A stretch of DNA of 62,448 bases from Cupriavidus consociatus (GTDB taxonomy: Bacteria > Pseudomonadota > Gammaproteobacteria > Burkholderiales > Burkholderiaceae): positions 1 through 62,448 of the forward strand of contig NZ_JAGIQA010000036.1 in assembly GCF_017814975.1 (NCBI RefSeq), given 5' to 3'. The notes below the pieces were generated by a model. It was not told the origin of the DNA, ran no database searches, and worked only from the letters and a program-made list of their open reading frames with translations. The position numbers were made by a program, and so were the translations under genes. Shown in pieces: positions 57,012 through 62,448 of the stretch. The number at the start of each line of letters is the position of its first letter. Positions within the stretch are counted from its first letter, which is position 1.

Positions 57012-58430
57012 TCAGCTGGACTGCGCGCGCGCGATATTGATCACGCTCAGTTGCGCATACTCGGCCAGCCCCTCCGGCCCGAATTCCACGCCGACGCCGG
57101 ACTCCTTGGCGCCCACCAGCGGGATATGCGGGCCGAAATGCAGGTGGTGATTGACCCATGCCGTGCCCACGTCGAGACGCCACGCCACCGCATAGGCGCG
57201 CTCTTCGTCGCGGGACCACACCGAGCCGCCGAGTCCGTACGGCGTCCCGTTGGCGCGCGCCACGGCTTCGTCGATGCTGTCGAACTTCAGCACCGGCAGG
57301 ATCGGCGCGAACTGCTCCTCCGCCACCAGTTCGCTGCGGTCGGTCAGGTCGCGCACGATGGTCGGGGCGACGAAGTATCCATCGCCCTTGAGCAGCGCGC
57401 CGCCCGCCAGGATCTTGCCGTCGCGGCGCGCGCTGGCCAGGAAGCGGCCGGCCTTGTCGTACTGCATCGCATTCTGCAGCGGCCCCATCGTGACACCGGC
57501 TTCCGCGCCATTGCCGACCACCGCGCGCCCGGCCAGGTCGGCCAGTGCATCGCACAGCGCGTCATGGACCGAGGCATGGACGTACAGCCGCTTCAGCGCC
57601 AGGCATACCTGACCGCAGTTGTAGAAGGCGCTGCCGAAGATCTTCGGCGCGATTTCCGCCACGTCGGCATCGTCGAGCACGATGGCCGCGTCGTTGCCGC
57701 CCAGCTCCAGCGTGATGCGCTTCAGCCCCGGCCCGGCGCTCGCCATCACCTTCTTGCCGGTGGCGGTCGAGCCGGTGAACGAGACCTTGGCCACATCGGG
57801 ATGCGAGGTCAGGTAGCTGCCCAGGTCATTGGCATCGGTGATGACGTTGACCACGCCCGGCGGCACCAGGTCGGCCAGGATCGCACCAAGCTGCAGCGTC
57901 GCCACCGGCGTGGTCGGCGCGGGCTTGAGCACCACGGTATTGCCCATCAGCAACGCAGGCGCAAGCTTGTAGGCGGCGATCAGCACCGGGAAATTCCACG
58001 CCGCGATGGCGGCCACCACGCCCAGCGGCTTGTGGTGCAGCTCGATGCGATAGGTGGCATCGTCCTGCACCAGCGACACCGGCAGCTCCAGCCCGGCGAT
58101 ATGGCGCACGAAGGCCTCGGCGAACTGCAGCTCCTGGCGCGCTTCGGCCAGCGGCTTGCCCTGCTCCAGCACCAGCGTGGCGGCAAGATCTTCGGCGTTG
58201 CCATGCAGCTCATCGGCGAAGCGCAGCAGCAATGCGCGCCTTTGCGCGAGTTCCAGCGCGGCCCAGCCGGGTTGCGCTGCCCTGGCCGCCGCGACCGCGG
58301 CGGCGGCCTCGCGCTCGGTGGCGCGCGATACCGTGGTGAACACCTTGCCCGTGGCCGGGTTGACCACGTCGAGCGTGGCGCTGCCCTGCACGAGTTTTCC
58401 GTTGATCAGCAGTCCTGCATTGCCGTGCAT
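57012..58430 (-). CDS. Aldehyde dehydrogenase, NAD(P)-dependent
   Basis: A 472-residue ALDH. Motifs: AAWNFPVLIAAYKLAPALLMGN, KVSFTGSTATGKKVM, the catalytic Glu in ITLELGGND and catalytic Cys in YNCGQVCLA (~residue 274), GPHIPLVGAKESGVG near the C-terminus. It oxidises the aldehyde formed by the PQQ alcohol dehydrogenase in the same operon. ATG at 58430 with a GAGGAGA site; a sigma-54 promoter lies 50-64 nt upstream. Confidence 0.95.
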   Translation of the reverse strand: MHGNAGLLINGKLVQGSATLDVVNPATGKVFTTVSRATEREAAAAVAAARAAQPGWAALELAQRRALLLRFADELHGNAEDLAATLVLEQGKPLAEARQELQFAEAFVRHIAGLELPVSLVQDDATYRIELHHKPLGVVAAIAAWNFPVLIAAYKLAPALLMGNTVVLKPAPTTPVATLQLGAILADLVPPGVVNVITDANDLGSYLTSHPDVAKVSFTGSTATGKKVMASAGPGLKRITLELGGNDAAIVLDDADVAEIAPKIFGSAFYNCGQVCLALKRLYVHASVHDALCDALADLAGRAVVGNGAEAGVTMGPLQNAMQYDKAGRFLASARRDGKILAGGALLKGDGYFVAPTIVRDLTDRSELVAEEQFAPILPVLKFDSIDEAVARANGTPYGLGGSVWSRDEERAYAVAWRLDVGTAWVNHHLHFGPHIPLVGAKESGVGVEFGPEGLAEYAQLSVINIARAQSS

Positions 58431-58479
58431 CGCTTGTCTCCTCATGTTGTTCCCTGGTTGGATTGCGATCCCCTGCAAC

Positions 58480-58494
58480 GCAAGCGGCGTGCCT
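58480..58494 (-). promoter_or_regulatory. Sigma-54 promoter of the alcohol-oxidation operon
   Basis: On the minus strand AGGCACGCCGCTTGC contains GGCAC-N5-TTGC, the -24/-12 sigma-54 signature, 50-64 nt upstream of the ALDH start. The AcoR-type activator gene immediately upstream supports it. Confidence 0.85.
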
Positions 58495-58551
58495 GCCGCA
58501 CAAATTTCGCACCTGCCCTTGTCTTTGCGCCAGTTGCGCATGGCAACGTGG

Positions 58552-58576
58552 TTGCGACGCGCCCTGTGTGTCGCAA
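58552..58576. promoter_or_regulatory. Inverted repeat upstream of the sigma-54 promoter
   Basis: TTGCGAC-N11-GTCGCAA, with a GTTGC-N5-GCAAC pair at 58533-58547, and TGTCT-N11-AGACA at 58587-58607. These are candidate activator sites 60-125 bp upstream of the promoter. Which one is used is not known. Confidence 0.45.
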
Positions 58577-58674
58577 TCTGATCCAATGTCTCGCTACAGG
58601 TAAGACACGCCACAACGAAAACCCCCGCCGCCACGGCGTGGCAAGCGGGGGTCGTGAGGGATCGGAGGACCGTT

Positions 58675-60570
58675 CTAGCGGATCTTGGCGCGCGCCATCT
58701 TGCGGTACAGCGTCGCGCGCGAGATGCCGAGTGCGCGCGCGGCTTCGGAGCGGTTGCCGCTGAGTTCGTCGAGCGTGCGCTGGATCAGTTCGTTCTGCGC
58801 CTGCGCCAGCAGCATCGGCTGGCCGGCCGCGGGCAGGAGGTCCGCCACCGTTGCGCGCGTTGCCGCATCCAGCCAGCTTTCGTCGAGATGCTCGCGCCGG
58901 ATTTCCTCGCCGAGGCCAGACAGAGCCACCGCAGTACGCAGCACCTGGTGCAGTTCGCGCACATTACCCGGCCAGGAGTGCGACATCAGCAACGCCATCA
59001 CGTCGGCGTCAAGCGCCTTGCGCCGGCCGCGTGCCAGCGTCTGCAGCATCGTCATGATCAGCTCAGGCAAATCGGTGCGGTCACGCAGCGCCGGAACGCG
59101 GATCGACATGCCGTTGATGCGGAAATACAGGTCTTCGCGGAAGGCCCCCTGATGCACCAGTTCCGGCAAGCTGCGGTGCGTGGCACAGATCACCGACAGG
59201 TCGACAGGAATCGCCTTCGTCGCGCCGACACGTGTCACGCAGCGTTCCTGCAGCACGCTCAGCAGCCGCGTCTGCAGTGCCAGCGGCATGTCGCCGATTT
59301 CGTCGAGGAACAGCGTGCCGTGGTTGGCCTGTTCGATCTTGCCCGCGCTGCCGCCGCGGCGGCTGCCGGTAAAGGCGCCGTCGGCATAGCCGAACAGCTC
59401 GGCTTCGGCCAGTCCCTCGGGGATGGCCGAACAGTTGATCGAGACAAAATTTCCGTCCGGCCGGCTGGCCTCGTGCAGAGCGCGCGCCAGCATGGTCTTG
59501 CCGGTGCCGGTCTCGCCCAGCAGGATCACCGGCACCTGCGCGTTGATCGCCATGCTGGCCTTGTCAAAAGCGCGCGCCAGCGTGGCATCGGCAATGAGAT
59601 GGCCGGCCAGCGGGCCGGTGTCATCGGTGCGCGGCGCCGAGTCGCGGGCGCGGGCGCGCGGCCGATCGGTCTCGCTTGCCGAGACATGCAGGCGCCCGCC
59701 GGCGACCGTGCGTACTACGCTCTGCATCGCGCCCGCCCGGCCATGCATGCCTTCGGCAAAGACGCTGCCGATATCGATCGCGCCGATCTCGGCGTTGCCG
59801 AGCCGCAGCATGTCGCGTGCGGTATGGTTTGCCGCCACGATCACGCCGTCGGCGGACACCGCGACGATGCCTTCGGCCGGCGTATGCAGCATGCGACGGT
59901 CGTGGTGCAGGCGCACGATGCAGCAGCCGGGCAGCCGCTCAAAGGTGCGGTTGCCGATCGACGTGGCGGCCGCGCGCACGTGGCTGACCGCGTAGGCCGG
60001 CAGGTCGACGCCGAACCCGGTGATATCGAGCACGCCGATCAGGCGGTCATGGCAATCGTAGATCGGCGCGGCGGCGCAGACCACATCGACCAGTTCATGC
60101 AGGAAATGCTCGCCGCGACGGATCTCGACGGCGCTGCCGCCCTCCGCCAGCAGGCAGCCGGGCGCGTTGGTGCCGATGCCGTTCTCGCAGATGCGCCGGC
60201 CATGCTGCAGCGGCGACGGCCCGCCGGGCCCTGCACCCAGGCGCCCGTGGGATGAAACAATCACGCCTTCGGCATTGGTGCACAGCACGATCCACTGCTG
60301 CGACGGAAAAGCGCCGGCCAGCACTTCCATGTCGGCGCCGGCCAGTTCGATCAGCGTGCGGTTCTCTTCTTCGCTGCGGCGGACTTCGCTGTGCGTCACG
60401 ACATCCGAAAACAGCATGCGCTGCTCCGGACGCACGCCCGCGCGCGCGGCACGCTGCCACGAACGCACGATCAGGTCGGACACGACGCCGGCGGGCACGT
60501 CCTTGCCATCGAGGAACTCCCGCCGTGCGACGCTGGCATCGCACGGCAGGCTTGTCGGTGCGGGGGGCAT
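58675..60570 (-). CDS. Sigma-54-dependent activator, AcoR-like
   Basis: A 631-residue enhancer-binding protein. N-terminal sensor: GAF-type (residues ~70-200; CENGIGTNAPGCLLAEGG) then PAS (~225-300). The AAA+ domain has Walker A GETGTGKT (~355), GAFTGSRRGG (the sigma-54 contact loop, S in place of A), Walker B LFLDEIGD and arginine segment FREDLYFRINGM. Fis-type HTH at the C-terminus: GNRSEAARALGISRATLYRKM. Start 60570 has GGAGA spaced 8 nt; ATG at 60594 is alternative. Likely controls the alcohol-oxidation operon directly downstream. Confidence 0.93.
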   Translation of the reverse strand: MPPAPTSLPCDASVARREFLDGKDVPAGVVSDLIVRSWQRAARAGVRPEQRMLFSDVVTHSEVRRSEEENRTLIELAGADMEVLAGAFPSQQWIVLCTNAEGVIVSSHGRLGAGPGGPSPLQHGRRICENGIGTNAPGCLLAEGGSAVEIRRGEHFLHELVDVVCAAAPIYDCHDRLIGVLDITGFGVDLPAYAVSHVRAAATSIGNRTFERLPGCCIVRLHHDRRMLHTPAEGIVAVSADGVIVAANHTARDMLRLGNAEIGAIDIGSVFAEGMHGRAGAMQSVVRTVAGGRLHVSASETDRPRARARDSAPRTDDTGPLAGHLIADATLARAFDKASMAINAQVPVILLGETGTGKTMLARALHEASRPDGNFVSINCSAIPEGLAEAELFGYADGAFTGSRRGGSAGKIEQANHGTLFLDEIGDMPLALQTRLLSVLQERCVTRVGATKAIPVDLSVICATHRSLPELVHQGAFREDLYFRINGMSIRVPALRDRTDLPELIMTMLQTLARGRRKALDADVMALLMSHSWPGNVRELHQVLRTAVALSGLGEEIRREHLDESWLDAATRATVADLLPAAGQPMLLAQAQNELIQRTLDELSGNRSEAARALGISRATLYRKMARAKIR

Positions 60571-60773
60571 TACCTTGTCTCCAGTGGTCGGCATCGCGCG
60601 ACGATGCGCGGAGGCGGTATGCGCCGATGCCGGTGGCCAGTCTGGCCGTCGTTGCGGCCGGGTCATCTATGCGCGCCGGCTGTGATGCGGTGGTGATGGA
60701 GGCGCGAACTGGAAAGGTACTTTAAGAGAGCCCCCGGGCGATTTCAAGCGTTGTGTAGCAGCTTTGGCGAGGG

Positions 60774-60812
60774 TGTCTCAGGATGAGGCGGGAGGTGTCT
60801 CAATATGAGACA
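60774..60812. promoter_or_regulatory. Paired palindromic enhancer-like sites upstream of the activator gene
   Basis: TGTCTCA-ATA-TGAGACA is a perfect 17-bp palindrome at 60796-60812. An imperfect copy (TGTCTCA-GGA-TGAGGCG) lies at 60774-60790, with centres 22 bp apart, i.e. about two helical turns. The sites are about 200 bp upstream of the AcoR-like gene and suggest autoregulation or control by a related dimer. Confidence 0.6.
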
Positions 60813-60813
60813 A

Positions 60814-60834
60814 GCGCCCCCATTCGAGGGGCGC
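60814..60834. terminator. GC hairpin next to the hmgL stop
   Basis: GCGCCCC and GGGGCGC arms around CATTCGA, 6 nt beyond the HMG-CoA lyase stop. It lacks a clear T-run on the minus strand, so termination is plausible but weak. Confidence 0.45.
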
Positions 60835-60839
60835 CTGCA

Positions 60840-61709
60840 TTACTGCGATAGCGGCTTGCCGATGGCCCGGGAGATCAGTCCGGCGGCCGCGATGACCTTG
60901 TCCAGATCCACCCCCGTCTCCATCCCCAGGCGCGCCAGGCGCTGCAGCAAGGCCTCGGTCGCCACGTTCCCCGTCGCGCCCTTCGCATACGGGCAGCCGC
61001 CAAGCCCGGCGACGGAAGCATGGAAGATGCGGATGCCGGCTTCCAGGCTCGCCTCGACGTTGGCCAGGGCATGGCCATACGTGTCGTGGAAGTGCCCGGA
61101 CAACTGCGCCAGCGGAAATTCCGTGGCCGCGGCACGCATCACGGCCTTCACCTTGTCCGGCGTCCCTACGCCGATGGTGTCGGCGATATCGATCTCGTCG
61201 CAGCCCAGCTCGCGCATGCGCCGCACCACGTCGATCACGGCGTCGATCGGCACCTCGCCCTGGTAAGGGCAGCCCAGCGCGCACGACACGCTGGCGCGAA
61301 GCCGCACGCCCTTCGCCTTGGCGGCGGCGGCCACGGGCGCGAAGCGCGCCATCGACTCGGCGATCGAACAGTTGATGTTCTTCTGCGAGAACGCCTCGCT
61401 GGCCGCGCCGAAGATCACGACCTCGTCGGCGCCCGCCGCAAGCGCGCCTTCCAGGCCCTTCATGTTCGGCGTCAGCGCGGAGTAGATGGTGCCGGGGCGC
61501 CGCCGGATCGCGGCCATGACCTGCGCACCGTCAGCCATCTGCGGCACCCACTTCGGCGAGACGAACGATGCCACTTCGATATTGGGAAAGCCCGCATCGG
61601 TGAGCTGGTCGATCAACGCCACCTTGGTCTCGGTGGGGATCAAATTCTTCTCGTTCTGCAGCCCGTCGCGCGGGCCGACTTCAACGACCTTGACCTTGTC
61701 CGCATGCAT
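60840..61709 (-). CDS. mvaB: Hydroxymethylglutaryl-CoA lyase
   Basis: Splits HMG-CoA to acetyl-CoA and acetoacetate, last step of leucine degradation; 289 residues, near the usual ~300. N-terminal VEVGPRDGLQNEKN (metal Asp), VASFVSPKWVPQMAD, SVSCALGCPYQGEVP, metal histidines in HFHDTYGHALAN, and catalytic Cys ~238 in GLGGCPYAKGATGNVATE. GGAGAT site precedes the ATG. It follows the carboxylase gene after 22 nt on the same strand. Confidence 0.95.
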   Translation of the reverse strand: MHADKVKVVEVGPRDGLQNEKNLIPTETKVALIDQLTDAGFPNIEVASFVSPKWVPQMADGAQVMAAIRRRPGTIYSALTPNMKGLEGALAAGADEVVIFGAASEAFSQKNINCSIAESMARFAPVAAAAKAKGVRLRASVSCALGCPYQGEVPIDAVIDVVRRMRELGCDEIDIADTIGVGTPDKVKAVMRAAATEFPLAQLSGHFHDTYGHALANVEASLEAGIRIFHASVAGLGGCPYAKGATGNVATEALLQRLARLGMETGVDLDKVIAAAGLISRAIGKPLSQ

Positions 61710-61731
61710 GTGCCGGATCTCCGTAAAAGAA

Positions 61732-62448
61732 TCAGGTACCGAACGCCAGCAGCTGGGCGCCTTCGGTCACCTGCTCGCCGACGCCATACAGCACTTCGCT
61801 GACCACGCCGTCGGCCGGCGCGCTGATGGTGTGTTCCATCTTCATCGCTTCCATTACCAGCAGCGGCGTGCCGCGCGTAACCGTGCTGCCGGCTTCGACC
61901 ATCACGGCGATGACCTTGCCTGGCATCGGCGCCGTCAGCTTGCCGCCTTCGCCTTCGGCTTCGCCGGCATGGGCCAGCGGATCGATCCAGCCCAGCAGCA
62001 CCTGGCGGCCCGCCGAGAAGACATGGAAATCGTCCGCCTCCGCATGCACGTGCCCATGCACGCGGCGCGTGCCGAGGTCGATGCGGATATCGTCGGCCTT
62101 GCATACCGCGGAGAACGGCACGGACTGTCCGGCGTAAGCCAGCGTGCTGCCGCGCGCATTGACCTGCAGCGTCACGTCGAGCACCTGGTCGCCGTAGCCG
62201 AAGCGCAGTTGCCGCGATGCGCCGCTGTTCAGCCGCCAGGCGCCGCCATGGGTCCACGGAGAATGCTGGTCGGCGGCGTCGATGCGGCGCTCGCGCGTTT
62301 CACGGTCGAGCAGCGCGGCCACGGCCAGCGCGATGATTTCCATGCCAACCGGCGCCGGCGGCGGGAACAGGGTCTTCTCGTTGCGCTCGATCAGTCCGGT
62401 ATCGAGGTCGGCGGTGCGGAACGCTTCCGACTTCACCAGCCGCTGCAG
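61732..62448 (-). CDS. Methylcrotonyl-CoA carboxylase biotin-containing subunit, C-terminal part
   Basis: C-terminal ~238 residues of a biotin-carboxylase/BCCP subunit, open at the right edge. The biotin-carrier domain has the biotinyl lysine in VMEAMKMEHT and the usual APMPGKVIAVMVEAGSTV loop; upstream residues are the beta-rich linker of MccA/LiuD-type proteins. HMG-CoA lyase directly downstream indicates the leucine pathway, although related acyl-CoA carboxylases cannot be excluded from this part alone. Confidence 0.9.
   Translation of the reverse strand: MQRLVKSEAFRTADLDTGLIERNEKTLFPPPAPVGMEIIALAVAALLDRETRERRIDAADQHSPWTHGGAWRLNSGASRQLRFGYGDQVLDVTLQVNARGSTLAYAGQSVPFSAVCKADDIRIDLGTRRVHGHVHAEADDFHVFSAGRQVLLGWIDPLAHAGEAEGEGGKLTAPMPGKVIAVMVEAGSTVTRGTPLLVMEAMKMEHTISAPADGVVSEVLYGVGEQVTEGAQLLAFGT

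Noticed and set aside
57012..58634. Longer N-terminus for the aldehyde dehydrogenase (start 58634)
   Set aside because: It would pass through the sigma-54 promoter and the AT-rich leader; the ATG at 58430 has a strong ribosome site.

Overview
The window looks like chromosomal DNA of a free-living, high-GC betaproteobacterium of the Burkholderiaceae, most like Cupriavidus/Ralstonia. This is inferred from gene content, synteny and codon use; no search was run. Supporting markers are a LysR / LlpE-like / RND-efflux arrangement resembling Burkholderia ceoR-llpE-ceoAB (bpeT-llpE-bpeEF), an SOS-controlled imuA-imuB-dnaE2 cassette, a BvgA-like phosphorelay, and dispersed palindromes typical of these genomes. 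Coding density is high, about 50 protein genes. I see no rRNA, tRNA, CRISPR array, transposase or integrase. Both window edges cut genes.

Layout. 1-6.9 kb: RND pump (permease truncated at the left edge), membrane-fusion protein, an LlpE-like alpha/beta hydrolase lacking its catalytic serine, and a divergent LysR regulator. 7-15 kb: SodC-like lipoprotein, phospholipase-D lipoprotein, small helical protein behind a strong hairpin, exported M20 peptidase, GlxA-type regulator, BON protein, acyl-CoA ligase. 15.2-20.4 kb: YedK/HMCES-type protein, ChaA-like antiporter, DsbA-fold protein, TonB siderophore receptor. 20.6-26.1 kb: TetR regulator, Lpd-like flavoprotein, peroxiredoxin-glutaredoxin fusion, dipeptidase and DUF1348 protein. 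The TetR gene and the DUF1348 gene share an unusual palindrome, suggesting a small regulon. 26.4-28.3 kb: DNA-repair pair, an Fe(II)/2OG oxygenase plus an Ada whose N-terminal zinc site is degenerate.

28.3-37.5 kb: cNMP-domain flavoprotein, YceH, patatin lipase, second TetR, an orphan membrane protein, then a BvgAS/EvgAS-like phosphorelay split into separate Hpt, NarL-type regulator and hybrid kinase without a Venus-flytrap sensor. 37.5-42.4 kb: tyrosine/phenylalanine use (Lrp regulator, hppD, aroP, tyrB, clear terminator). 42.6-46.4 kb: three-subunit molybdenum aldehyde oxidoreductase. 46.4-47.3 kb: gene-free repeat island with two inverted copies of a two-hairpin element, one behind each of the two convergent flanking genes. 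47.3-53.2 kb: SOS mutasome imuA-imuB-dnaE2 behind a near-perfect LexA box. 53.3 kb: PaaI-type thioesterase. 53.9-60.6 kb: alcohol-oxidation operon (aldehyde dehydrogenase, outer-membrane protein, PQQ/heme alcohol dehydrogenase) with a sigma-54 promoter and an AcoR-type enhancer-binding protein. 60.8 kb to the right edge: HMG-CoA lyase and the C-terminal part of a biotin-dependent acyl-CoA carboxylase, the end of a leucine-degradation cluster.

The most notable signals are the repeat element with compensatory base changes, the shared TetR palindrome linking loci 5 kb apart, three proteins with lost catalytic or metal residues (LlpE-like, Ada, TrxR-like), and the sigma-54 alcohol-oxidation operon with paired enhancer palindromes. 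No wholly unknown multi-gene system was evident.
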